A DNA stretch of 64,000 nt from DATIVK01 sp035465955 (GTDB taxonomy: Bacteria; Myxococcota; Myxococcia; Myxococcales; Anaeromyxobacteraceae), in NCBI GenBank assembly GCA_035465955.1, contig DATIVK010000048.1, forward strand, positions 7,241-71,240, given 5' to 3'. The first letter of the stretch is position 1; each line of letters opens with the position of its first letter. The position numbers were made by a program, and so were the translations under genes. This document shows positions 49,378 through 57,591 of this stretch, one piece after another. The notes below the pieces were generated by a model that saw nothing but the letters and a program-made list of their open reading frames with translations, was not told the origin of the DNA and searched no databases.

Positions 49378-49383
49378 GCCGGG

Positions 49384-49389
49384 AGAATA
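49384..49389 (-). promoter_or_regulatory. -10 of the LysR gene
   Basis: The minus strand reads TATTCT, 6 nt before the GTG start. The -35 would fall near 49407-49412, next to the LysR box, consistent with autoregulation. Confidence 0.4.
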
Positions 49390-49416
49390 TCAGCAAGCCG
49401 ACGTGAGGCGCATGCC

Positions 49417-49439
49417 TGCCATCAGGAATGCTGATGGCA
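49417..49439. promoter_or_regulatory. LysR-type operator box
   Basis: A perfect 9-bp inverted repeat, TGCCATCAG then 5 nt then CTGATGGCA, containing the T-N11-A motif of LysR regulators. A half-site ATCAGCA at 49389-49395 could be the second contact. Confidence 0.7.
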
Positions 49440-49570
49440 CATCCGAACGTGCGCGAGGCGGCCGCCGGCGGCCCCGTGCAGGATGGCCCCTGGCAGCCCA
49501 GCACCGGGCGCCGGCAGCCCCCCCCGCCGCCGGCCCCGCACCACGCTCCCGGGGGGAACGGAGGAGTGCG

Positions 49571-49732
49571 ATGCGCGTGTTCCTGTCGGAGGCCGCGGCG
49601 GCGGCCGGGGCGCTGGCGACGGTCGGGCTCGGGACGGCGGTGGTGGCGACGATCGTGAGCCCGCTGGTCTTCCCGGCGGTGGTGGCGGCGGGCGCCGTCT
49701 TCGCGTGGCGCGCGGACCGGCCGCGCCGGTGA
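49571..49732 (+). CDS. 53-residue single-pass membrane protein
   Basis: 53 residues from ATG 49571, which has the strong ribosome site GGAGGAG. The sequence is almost entirely hydrophobic, with small residues (residues 9-45) and a basic end (RADRPRR). It is divergent from the LysR gene across the LysR box, the usual place for a LysR target. Upstream frame extension is antisense of the LysR gene. No homologue recognised. Confidence 0.55.
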   Translation: MRVFLSEAAAAAGALATVGLGTAVVATIVSPLVFPAVVAAGAVFAWRADRPRR

Positions 49733-49741
49733 GGCGGCCGC

Positions 49742-50278
49742 CTACCCCCCGAAGACGAGCCGCACCGCGACGATCGCCGCCGCGAAGCCGCAGAGGTCGG
49801 CGAGCAGCCCCGCGGCGAGCGCCTGGCGGTAGCGCGTGATCCCCACCGAGCCGAAGTAGACGGCGAGGACGTAGAAGGTCGTCTCGGTGGACCCGGCCAT
49901 GACCGAGGCGAGGCGGCCGGCGTAGGAGTCGGGGCCGTCGCTGCGGAGCACGTCCCCGACGACGCCGAGCGCGCCGCCGCCCGAGAGCGGCCGGATGAGC
50001 ACCATGGGCAGGACGCTCGCCGGCAGCCCCAGCCGCGAGGTGACCGGCCCGAGGAGCGCCGCGAGCCCGTCCATGGCGCCGGACGCCCGCAGCATCCCGA
50101 GGGCCACGACGATGGCGACGAGGGGCGGGATGATCTTCACGCCGGTCTCGAACCCCTGCTTCGCCCCCTCGACGAAGGCCGGGTAGACCTTCACGCCGCG
50201 CAGGAGCGCGTAGAGGGGGATCCCCGCGAGGAGCAGCGGGATCGTCCAGGTCGAGAGGACGTCGAGCGCGGCCTTCAC
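49742..50278 (-). CDS. spmB: Spore maturation protein B-like (SpmB, nucleoside-recognition/Gate domain)
   Basis: 178 residues with about five TM helices. FETGVKIIPPLVAIVVALG and MAGSTETTFYVLAVYFGSVG are SpmB hallmarks. SpmB acts with SpmA in Bacillus spore-core dehydration; in non-sporing bacteria the pair is a transporter-like module of unknown substrate. GTG start (50278) overlaps the spmA stop in GTGA. Confidence 0.88.
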   Translation of the reverse strand: MKAALDVLSTWTIPLLLAGIPLYALLRGVKVYPAFVEGAKQGFETGVKIIPPLVAIVVALGMLRASGAMDGLAALLGPVTSRLGLPASVLPMVLIRPLSGGGALGVVGDVLRSDGPDSYAGRLASVMAGSTETTFYVLAVYFGSVGITRYRQALAAGLLADLCGFAAAIVAVRLVFGG

Positions 50279-50877
50279 CGCGGCGCCTCCTGGGATGGGG
50301 GGGGCGGGAAGAGCCGGCCGAGGAGCCGCGCGGCGGTCACGGCCGCGACGAGGCCGCACGCGCTCGCGAGGAGCGTCGCGCCGAGGATCTCGGTGGGCGC
50401 CTTCGACCCCGCGGAGACGCGCAGCGCGATGACGCTCGCCGGGACGAGCTGGACCGAGGCGGTGTTCAGGGCGCAGAGCATCGCCTGGGCGTCGGTCGCG
50501 GTCCCCCGGTGCGGGTTGAGCTCGTCGAGCCGCCGGATCGCCTCGAGGCCGAACGGCGTCGCCGCGTTGCCGAGCCCCAGCACGTTGGCCGAGACGTTCA
50601 TGACGACGGCGCCGAGGGCGGGGTGGTCCCCCGGCACCGAGGGGAAGAGGCGCCGGAGGACCGGGCGCAGCGCCCGCGCGAGGAGCGCGACGAGCCCCGC
50701 CTCCTCGGCCACGCGCATGAGGCCGAGCCAGAGCGACATCGCGCCGACGAGCCCGATCGCGAGCGTGACCGCCCTGCCGGCCGAGTCCATGGCCGCGGCG
50801 GTCAGCTCCGGCATGCGCCCCTTCGCCGCCGCGACGGCGACGGAGAGGGCGAGGAGTGCGGTCCAGATGGCGCCCAT
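50275..50877 (-). CDS. spmA: Spore maturation protein A-like (SpmA, nucleoside-recognition/Gate domain)
   Basis: 200 residues from ATG 50877. VMNVSANVLGLGNAATPFGL is the diagnostic SpmA segment, followed by LNTASVQLVPASVIALR. Four to five TM helices. Coupled to spmB by overlapping stop and start. Since myxospores are not endospores and Anaeromyxobacter can form spore-like resting cells, a sporulation-linked role is possible but unproven. Divergent from the ferredoxin-type gene, 85 bp apart. Confidence 0.88.
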   Translation of the reverse strand: MGAIWTALLALSVAVAAAKGRMPELTAAAMDSAGRAVTLAIGLVGAMSLWLGLMRVAEEAGLVALLARALRPVLRRLFPSVPGDHPALGAVVMNVSANVLGLGNAATPFGLEAIRRLDELNPHRGTATDAQAMLCALNTASVQLVPASVIALRVSAGSKAPTEILGATLLASACGLVAAVTAARLLGRLFPPPPSQEAPR

Positions 50878-50962
50878 GGCGCGGATGATGGCGGGGGCGG
50901 GACGGGGAGGCGAGTTTCTGGAGGGGACGGAAGGCGGCTGGCGGGATGAGGCCGGATGCGTC

Positions 50963-52024
50963 ATGGGTTGGGGGAACGTGCAGACCGACCAGGGACCCGA
51001 CGCCGCTCCCCCGCCGTTGGCCGCCGCCCGCTGGCGCAACCCGTGGCGCAGCCTCCCGAAGGCCCGCTGGGCCGTCCAGGGCGCGTACGTCCTCTTCCTC
51101 GTCTGGGTCGGGCTCCGCTTCGCCGCCTTCGTCGACGCGGCGCTCGCGGACGGCCCGATCGCGGCGCACCGCCCCCCGGCGGTGGAGGCGTTCCTCCCCA
51201 TCGCGGCGCTGCTGGCGGCGAAGCGCTTCCTCCTCACCGGGTACTGGGACCCGATCCACCCCGCCGGCCTCACGATCCTCCTCGGCGCGGTCGCGACCGC
51301 CCTCCTCGCGCGCAAGGCCTTCTGCTCCTGGATCTGCCCCGTCGGCACCCTCTCGCGCGGCCTCGAGTGGCTCGGGCGCCGGACGCTCTGGCGCCGCGGC
51401 TGGCCGGCGGTGCCCCGGTGGCTCGATCTCCCCCTCGCGTCGATCAAGTACCTCCTGCTCGCCTTCTTCGTGCGCACCGTCGCCGCGATGCCGCTCGACG
51501 CGGTCGAGGAGTTCCTGCGCGCCCCGTACAACGTGGCGGCCGACGCGAAGATGCTCCAGCTCTTCCGCGGGCTCTCCCTCACGGCCGGGATCGTCCTCGG
51601 CGCGCTCGCGCTCCTCTCCCTCCTCGTGAAGCACCTCTGGTGCCGCTACCTCTGCCCGTACGGCGCGCTCCTCGGCCTCGCGAGCCTCCTCTCTCCCCTC
51701 CGGGTGCGCCGCGATCCGGCGACCTGCAACGACTGCCGGGCCTGCACCCGCGCCTGCCCGGTCGAGATCCCCGTCCACGCGCGGCTGCGGGTGCTGTCGC
51801 CGGAGTGCACCGGGTGCATGTCCTGCGTCGCCGCCTGCACCGTCCCCGACTGCCTCGGCGTCACGCGCGAGGGGCGGCGGGCCTGGTCGCCCTGGCTCGT
51901 CCCGGCGGTGGCGCTCGCGGTCATGCTCGGCGCCTGGGCCGTCGCGCGCGCGACCGGCTTCTGGGAGACGGAGACCTCGCCGGAGGTCTTCCGGTGGGCC
52001 TACCGGCTGGTGGGGATCCGGTGA
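50963..52024 (+). CDS. Membrane 4Fe-4S protein of the NapH/NosR/FixG-like type
   Basis: 353 residues. About five TM helices carry the membrane CxxxCP motifs FCSWICPVG and WCRYLCPYG, and a ferredoxin module with two cluster motifs follows (CNDCRACTRACP and CTGCMSCVAACTVPDC). This is the architecture of quinol-oxidising membrane iron-sulfur proteins such as NapH, which feed periplasmic reductases or cofactor maturation. ATG 50963 is taken; GTG 50978 (five residues shorter) has the better GGGGG ribosome site. A transglutaminase lipoprotein follows after 61 bp on the same strand. Confidence 0.88.
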   Translation: MGWGNVQTDQGPDAAPPPLAAARWRNPWRSLPKARWAVQGAYVLFLVWVGLRFAAFVDAALADGPIAAHRPPAVEAFLPIAALLAAKRFLLTGYWDPIHPAGLTILLGAVATALLARKAFCSWICPVGTLSRGLEWLGRRTLWRRGWPAVPRWLDLPLASIKYLLLAFFVRTVAAMPLDAVEEFLRAPYNVAADAKMLQLFRGLSLTAGIVLGALALLSLLVKHLWCRYLCPYGALLGLASLLSPLRVRRDPATCNDCRACTRACPVEIPVHARLRVLSPECTGCMSCVAACTVPDCLGVTREGRRAWSPWLVPAVALAVMLGAWAVARATGFWETETSPEVFRWAYRLVGIR

Positions 52025-52085
52025 CGGGCGGGGCGGCCGCCTCGGGGCGGGCGGGCCGGCCGGATTCTGGTAGGAAGGGGACCCC

Positions 52086-53615
52086 ATGACCCGCCGCGCT
52101 CCGCTCCTGCTGCTCCTCCCCGCGCTGCTCCTCGCCCCCGCCTGCCCCGAGCCGGCCGAGCGGGCCCGCGGCTCGACCCCCGCGAACGCCGCCGCGCCGT
52201 CGCCCGGGACGGTGCCGGCGGCGCCGCCCGAGGTCACCAACGTGGTCCGGCCCTCGGGGCCGGAGTGGTTCGGCCTCTACATCGTCGGGAAGAAGGCCGG
52301 CTGGATGGTGCAGGAGCTCCGGACCGAGCGGGAGGACGGGCGCGAGGTGCTCGTCGCGACGCAGGAGACGGTGATCCGCGTCGAGGTCGGCGGCAAGAAG
52401 GTGGAGCGGCGCCAGGCGGAGGAGCGGCGCTACGAATCCCGGCCGGGCGGGCGGCTCGTCTACGTCCGCGGCCAGTGGGACGGGGACGGCGGCGCCAAGC
52501 GCGTCGAGGGGAGCTGCGCCTCGGCGACCTGCCGGCTGACGCTCACCGGCGCCGACGGGGCGAAGACGGCGCGGGTCCTCGACGAGGTCGGCGAGACCGC
52601 GGAGTCGGCCGACGCGATCCGGATCGTCGCGGCCCGGCGCGCGCCGCTCTCCGGCCCCGCCCTCGACCTCGACCAGCTCCGGGTCCGCCCCATGCGCCAC
52701 GCGTTCGTCCGGCGCGAGACGATCGGCGCCGGCGGCGTGCCGCTCGACGTCTCGGTGGTCTCCGAGCAGGAGGAGGGGGACCGGCTGGCCGTCGAGGCGA
52801 AGGTGCTGGACGACGGGCGCATCCTCGAGATCAAGGTCGGCGACGCCATCACGGCGCGGGCCGAGCCGGAGGCGACGGCGAAGCGGCTCGACGCGGTCGA
52901 CCTCTTCCTGATCTCCCGGGTCGCGCTGCCCCGCGCGCTCCCCCGGGACGTCCCCGGGCGGATCACCTTCCAGCTCCAGAGGCTGCCGGCGGCCTTCCAG
53001 GTCGGCGGGGCGCGCCAGCGCTTCGCGCCGGGGCCGAAGGGCTCGGTGCTGCTCACGGTCACGGCGCGCCCGCCCGTCGCCGCCGACCCGCGGCGCGACA
53101 CGCCGCTCCCCCGCGCCGCGGCGAAGGGGGACCCCGACGTGCAGCCCACGCCGCAGTTCGACGCCGACGCGCCCGCCATCGCGGCGCTCGCGCGGGAGGC
53201 GGCGGCCGGCGCGGAGGGCGCCTACGAGGCGGCGGTGAAGCTGGAGCAGGCGGTCTACCACAGGCTCCAGAAGACCTACGGCACCTCCAACGACCGGGCG
53301 AGCGACGTGCTCGCGGCGGGGCGGGGCGACTGCACCGAGCACACGGCGCTCTTCGTGGCGCTCGCCCGGGCGCTCGGGATCCCCGCGCGCCCGGTGCACG
53401 GGCTCGTCTTCGCGGCGTACGGCGACGGCGTCCCGGCCCTCTACTGGCACGCGTGGGCGGAGGTCCGCGCCGGGGGCGAGTGGATCCCCCTCGACCCGAC
53501 CTTCGGCCAGGCGGTGGCCGACGCGACCCACGTCGCGCTCGGCGGCGGGACGCGGGTGGACACGGTCGGGCTGCTCGGCAGCCTCCAGGTCCTCTCGGTC
53601 GACGTCGGGCGTTGA
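52086..53615 (+). CDS. Transglutaminase-like lipoprotein
   Basis: 509 residues. Lipobox LLLAPAC. The exported N-terminal 330 residues are beta-rich. The transglutaminase core is at about 385-485: the catalytic Cys in GRGDCTEHTALF, His in YWHAWAEV and Asp in WIPLDPTFGQ. Such domains act as proteases or as acyl-transfer enzymes on peptides; the triad is complete, so it is probably active. It follows the NapH-like gene by 61 bp and precedes methylmalonyl-CoA epimerase, whose function is unrelated. Confidence 0.85.
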   Translation: MTRRAPLLLLLPALLLAPACPEPAERARGSTPANAAAPSPGTVPAAPPEVTNVVRPSGPEWFGLYIVGKKAGWMVQELRTEREDGREVLVATQETVIRVEVGGKKVERRQAEERRYESRPGGRLVYVRGQWDGDGGAKRVEGSCASATCRLTLTGADGAKTARVLDEVGETAESADAIRIVAARRAPLSGPALDLDQLRVRPMRHAFVRRETIGAGGVPLDVSVVSEQEEGDRLAVEAKVLDDGRILEIKVGDAITARAEPEATAKRLDAVDLFLISRVALPRALPRDVPGRITFQLQRLPAAFQVGGARQRFAPGPKGSVLLTVTARPPVAADPRRDTPLPRAAAKGDPDVQPTPQFDADAPAIAALAREAAAGAEGAYEAAVKLEQAVYHRLQKTYGTSNDRASDVLAAGRGDCTEHTALFVALARALGIPARPVHGLVFAAYGDGVPALYWHAWAEVRAGGEWIPLDPTFGQAVADATHVALGGGTRVDTVGLLGSLQVLSVDVGR

Positions 53616-53673
53616 CCTCGCGGCCGGGGTCGGGTTGGATCGCCGGCCCTCACCCTCACCCCAGGAAGGCCGC

Positions 53674-54084
53674 ATGACCGGACTCGACCACGTTGCGATC
53701 CTCGTCGCCGATCTCGACGCCGCCATCAAGCTCTACCGCGACGTCTACGGCCTCACGCTCCACGAGGTGGAGGTCGTCCCGACCGAGCAGGTGAAGGTGG
53801 CGATCTTCGGCAAGGGGCACGGCCGGATCGAGCTCATCTCGCCCACGGGGCCCGACAGCCCGATGGCGAAGGCGATCGAGAAGCGGGGCGAGGGGCTGCA
53901 CCACGTCTGCCTCGAGGTCGCCGACCTGCCGAAGTCGATGGCCGACCTCAAGGCCCAGGGGGCGCCGCTCCTCGACGAGAAGCCGCGCCCCGGCGCCGGT
54001 GGCACGCAGGTGGCGTTCGTGCACCCGAAGGGGAGCAACGGCGTCCTCGTCGAGCTGAAGCAGGCCGGCTCCGGCTCGCATTAG
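53674..54084 (+). CDS. mce: Methylmalonyl-CoA epimerase
   Basis: 136 residues from ATG 53674 (AGGAAGG upstream). Glyoxalase/VOC fold with metal ligands His in LDHVAIL, His in EGLHHVCLEV and Glu in GVLVELKQ. It interconverts (R)- and (S)-methylmalonyl-CoA in propionate and odd-chain/branched-chain degradation, or in its reverse. The mutase is not in view. Normal length for the family. Confidence 0.93.
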   Translation: MTGLDHVAILVADLDAAIKLYRDVYGLTLHEVEVVPTEQVKVAIFGKGHGRIELISPTGPDSPMAKAIEKRGEGLHHVCLEVADLPKSMADLKAQGAPLLDEKPRPGAGGTQVAFVHPKGSNGVLVELKQAGSGSH

Positions 54085-54116
54085 GCGTATAGTCCGCTTT
54101 TCCCAAGGGGAACCCC

Positions 54117-55889
54117 ATGTCACGCACGCTCGCCGCCCTCGCGGCGCTCACGCTCATCGCCGGCGCCGCGCGCGCCGCCGACGAGGTGGACCCGAAGACG
54201 CAGGCCGCCATCCAGTCCGCCGTCGACAAGGCCGTCGGCAAGGCCGAGGAGCGGCTCCGCGCCGACGTCCAGACGTCGCAGGCCTCGGCGGAGATCGACG
54301 CGGCGGTCGCGCCCGGCCCGAAGCTCCAGTTCATCGAGCTCGACGGCTACCTGCGCGTCCGCGGCGACATGTACGACGACCTCGACCTCGACTCGGGGAT
54401 GGACGCCGCGGGGCGCTACCTCTTCCCGATCCCGCTGCGCGGGAACCCGAGCCGCGGGACGCTGGCGGGGGCCAACATGCGGCTCCGGCTCGAGCCGACG
54501 CTCAACGTCTCCGAGCAGGTCCGCGTGCGGGCGCAGGTCGACGTCCTCGACAACTACGCGTTCGGCTCCTCGAGCTCCGTGCAGTTCGACCAGTCGGGAA
54601 GCCCGTACCCGGTCCCGTTCTACGGCTCCTCGCGGTCGTTCCTGCGGGACACGACGCGCACCGACCGCGACGCGATCCTGGTGAAGCGCGCGTGGGGCGA
54701 GGTCCAGACGCCGGCCGGCCTCCTCTCCTTCGGCCGCATGCCGGCGGGCTGGGGCCTCGGGATCCTTCAGAACCCCGGGGGCGGGATCGACGACGACTAC
54801 GGCGACACGGTCGACCGGATCCAGTTCGCGCTGCCGCCGGTGACGACGCCCGTCGGCCCGCTGACCGTCGTCCCGTCCCTCGACTTCGACTCCGAGGGCG
54901 TCCAGCGCTTCGACCCCCTCGGCGGCCGGCCGATCGACGCCGACAACGCCGACGACGCGCGGAGCTGGGGGCTCAAGCTCGCCCGCGTCGACACCGACGA
55001 CGAGCTGCGCCGGAAGCTCGACAAGGGCGAGGCGAGCCTCAACTACGGCGCCTTCTACCAGTACAAGGCGCAGGTCTGGACGTTCCCGGGCTGGGACGCG
55101 ACGACCGCCGCGACCGGCTCCGACACGAGCGCGGTGAGCGAGAAGCGGAGCGCGTACGCCCACGTCCTCGACCTCTGGACCCGGTGGCAGCGGGGCGCGT
55201 TCAAGGTCGAGGCGGAGGCCGCCGGCATCTTCGGCCACGTCGGGAACGCGAACGCCGCGGCCCTGGACGCGAGCGGGAACCCCGTGGGTCCGAGCGGCGA
55301 CGTCCTGATCCGCCAGCTCGGCGTCGCCGCGACCTTCGACTGGGCGCTGCTGCCGAAGAAGCTCACCCTCGGCGCCCAGGCCGGCTTCGCGTCGGGCGAC
55401 GACGCGCCGGGCTTCGGCAACGACACGAGCGCGGAGGCCAACCCCTCGTCGGCCTACGGCACGCTGCAGGGGGCGCAGTGGGGCACCTTCGGCGGCGTCG
55501 CCGACCGCTCGATCCGCAACTTCCGCTTCAACCCGGCCTACCGCGTGGACGTGATCCTCTTCCGCCAGATCCTGGGCGGGGTCACCGACGCCTGGTACCT
55601 GAAGCCGACGGCCCACTGGGACCTGTTCCCCGGGCTGGCGATCGACGGGGCGATCGTCTACTCGAGCGCCGTCTACGGCGAGTCGACCCCCAGCTCCACG
55701 GGGCCGGGCACCGGCAAGAAGGCCCTCGGCGTCGAGGGGGACGCGAAGGTGACGTACACGTCCGGCGACGGCTTCCAGGCCTGGATCGAGTACGGCATCC
55801 TCCAGCCGTTCGACGCCCTCAAGACGGTCTCCGACGTGTCGCTCGCGCGCGCGCACGCGCTGCACGTGGGGCTCGCCGCCAGGTTCTAG
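54117..55889 (+). CDS. Outer-membrane beta-barrel protein (TIGR04551-like, myxobacterial)
   Basis: 590 residues. A signal peptide ends at about 20 (GAARAADEV). A short helical stretch follows (QAAIQSAVDKAVGKAEERLR), then about 16 or more amphipathic strands with girdle aromatics (LQFIELDGYLRVRGDMYDDL, VRVRAQVDVLDN, TFDWALLPKKLTLGAQAGF), ending in aromatic Phe (LAARF), typical of outer-membrane barrels. I believe it belongs to the TIGR04551 group known from Myxococcales, but the assignment is from memory. TATAGT lies 23 nt upstream of the ATG, with GGGGAA between. Confidence 0.75.
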   Translation: MSRTLAALAALTLIAGAARAADEVDPKTQAAIQSAVDKAVGKAEERLRADVQTSQASAEIDAAVAPGPKLQFIELDGYLRVRGDMYDDLDLDSGMDAAGRYLFPIPLRGNPSRGTLAGANMRLRLEPTLNVSEQVRVRAQVDVLDNYAFGSSSSVQFDQSGSPYPVPFYGSSRSFLRDTTRTDRDAILVKRAWGEVQTPAGLLSFGRMPAGWGLGILQNPGGGIDDDYGDTVDRIQFALPPVTTPVGPLTVVPSLDFDSEGVQRFDPLGGRPIDADNADDARSWGLKLARVDTDDELRRKLDKGEASLNYGAFYQYKAQVWTFPGWDATTAATGSDTSAVSEKRSAYAHVLDLWTRWQRGAFKVEAEAAGIFGHVGNANAAALDASGNPVGPSGDVLIRQLGVAATFDWALLPKKLTLGAQAGFASGDDAPGFGNDTSAEANPSSAYGTLQGAQWGTFGGVADRSIRNFRFNPAYRVDVILFRQILGGVTDAWYLKPTAHWDLFPGLAIDGAIVYSSAVYGESTPSSTGPGTGKKALGVEGDAKVTYTSGDGFQAWIEYGILQPFDALKTVSDVSLARAHALHVGLAARF

Positions 55890-55901
55890 CTGGAAACCCT
55901 C

Positions 55902-55926
55902 CCCTCTCCCCCACCGGGGGAGAGGG
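55902..55926. repeat. CCCTCTCCCCC palindromic repeat, copy C
   Basis: Eleven-base arms (55902-55912 and 55916-55926) around ACC. It lies in a convergent intergenic gap and could end both transcripts. Confidence 0.7.
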
Positions 55927-55963
55927 TCAGGGTGAGGGGGCGACGACGGCGACGCGCCCCTGT

Positions 55964-57370
55964 CTAGTGCGCCCCGCGGGCCGAGAGGACCGCGGGGATC
56001 GTCTTCAGGCAGATCCAGACGTCGCTGGCGAGGCTCCAGCCGTCGATGTACTCGAGGTCGAGCTCCATCCAGCGCTCGAAGTCGATGTCGTTGCGGCCGC
56101 TGATCTGCCAGGTGCACGTGATGCCGGGGCGCACGGAGAGGCGCCGGCGCTGCCAGCGCGCGTACATCGCCACCTCGGTCGGCAGCGGCGGGCGCGGGCC
56201 GACCACGCTCATGTCGCCGATGAGCACGTTCCAGAACTGCGGGAACTCGTCGAGCGAGGTCCTCCGGATGAGCCGCCCCACGCGCGTGATCCGCGGGTCG
56301 TCCTTGATCTTGAAGACCGGTCCGTTCATCTCGTTGCGCGCGCGCAGCGACTCGAGGCGCGCCTCCGCGTCGGCGCGCATCGAGCGGAACTTGAACATCG
56401 TGAAGCGCCGCCCGTTGAGCCCGACCCGGCGCTGGCGGAAGAAGACGGGCCCCGGCGAGTCGAGCTTGATGGCGATGGCCACCGCGCACAGGATCGGCGA
56501 GGTGAGGAGCAGCACGCCCGCGCTCGTGGCGACGTCGAAGACGCGCTTGAGCGCGAGGGCGATCGCGTCCGACGGCGTCCGCGTGAAGGCGAGCATCGGC
56601 AGGCCGTCCACGTCCGTCAGGGACATCTTCGAGCGGCCGTAGCGGAGGATGTCGAGCGAGATGCGGGCGGCGATCCCCTGCTCCTCGCAGAGCAGGATGG
56701 CCGATTCGATGGCGGGCAGCCGCGCGCGGGGGACGGCGAAGATCACCTCGTCGAGGACGTGCTCCTCGAGGATCCGCCCGAGGTCGTCGAGCCGCCCCAG
56801 GATCACGCAGTCGGCGAAGGTCGGCCGCTCGTCGTCGGTGATGAAGCCGGCGAGCTTGAGCCCCCACTCCCGCCGGGCGGAGATGGTCGACACGATCTCG
56901 CGGGCCAGGTCGCCGCAGCCGACGACGGCGTAGTACCGGAGCCGGAACCCGCGACGGCGGGCCTCGCGCGCCACGTAGAGCGAGCCCACGCGGTTGAGCA
57001 CGAGCAGCGCCGCGGCCGCGACGAAGTAGACGCCCATGACGAGGCGCGAGAGGCCGGTGACCTTCGCGGCGAACGCGAACGTGACGAAGGTCATCCCCGT
57101 GAGCAGGAGCGCCTGGAGGGCGCGGCGGACCTCGAGCGCGATCTCCCGCAGGGGCTCCGTGTAGAGCTGCCGCGACCAGGCGGCGACCGACCAGATCAGC
57201 AGCGCCGCCGCGAGCGCCAGCGCGTAGGTGCCCGCCGGCGGCGTCCAGAAGGGCTCGGCGTGGGGCATGCGGCGGTAGACGAACAGGGCGATCGGCAGCG
57301 ACGCGCAGAGCGCGCCGAGGTCCAGCAGCCGGAGCAGCGGCCCTCGCAGGTGACCGAGTCGATGGATCAT
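55964..57370 (-). CDS. Exopolysaccharide polyprenyl glycosylphosphotransferase
   Basis: 468 residues. Four N-terminal TM helices, a Rossmann-like domain with VVGCGDLAREIV, a fifth TM near 285, and the bacterial sugar-transferase domain (VFFRQRRVGLNGRRFTMFKF, DPRITRVGRLIRRTSLDEFP, VVGPRPPLP). It starts repeat-unit assembly by moving a sugar phosphate onto undecaprenyl phosphate. Member of the PssZ/EpsZ/WbaP group. GGGGGGG-rich leader. The third gene of the operon that begins with the export lipoprotein, although a 220-bp gap and a shared upstream element suggest its own promoter. Confidence 0.92.
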   Translation of the reverse strand: MIHRLGHLRGPLLRLLDLGALCASLPIALFVYRRMPHAEPFWTPPAGTYALALAAALLIWSVAAWSRQLYTEPLREIALEVRRALQALLLTGMTFVTFAFAAKVTGLSRLVMGVYFVAAAALLVLNRVGSLYVAREARRRGFRLRYYAVVGCGDLAREIVSTISARREWGLKLAGFITDDERPTFADCVILGRLDDLGRILEEHVLDEVIFAVPRARLPAIESAILLCEEQGIAARISLDILRYGRSKMSLTDVDGLPMLAFTRTPSDAIALALKRVFDVATSAGVLLLTSPILCAVAIAIKLDSPGPVFFRQRRVGLNGRRFTMFKFRSMRADAEARLESLRARNEMNGPVFKIKDDPRITRVGRLIRRTSLDEFPQFWNVLIGDMSVVGPRPPLPTEVAMYARWQRRRLSVRPGITCTWQISGRNDIDFERWMELDLEYIDGWSLASDVWICLKTIPAVLSARGAH

Positions 57371-57389
57371 CGTCCCCCCCCGGGGAATT

Positions 57390-57400
57390 CGTCCGTGTGG
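57390..57400 (-). promoter_or_regulatory. Shared 11-bp element upstream of the glycosylphosphotransferase
   Basis: The minus strand reads CCACACGGACG, identical to 59679-59669 upstream of the export lipoprotein. It lies 19 nt from the ATG. Possibly an EPS-regulator or promoter sequence. Confidence 0.35.
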
Positions 57401-57591
57401 TTCAAGGTGTGCGCCGCGCCGACTCGCGGGTAGTCCCCTGTCGTATGGACGCTGGCCGTGAATGCTGCGTTCGGTGGTCCCCGTGCCGAGGCCCCCGCAA
57501 GAAGGGCGACGTCGGGATCGCGCGGCGCCGCAAGGCGACGCGACGCGGCGTTCGGTGGCCGATCGGGGAGAGGGGACCCTTTACGGGCCTC

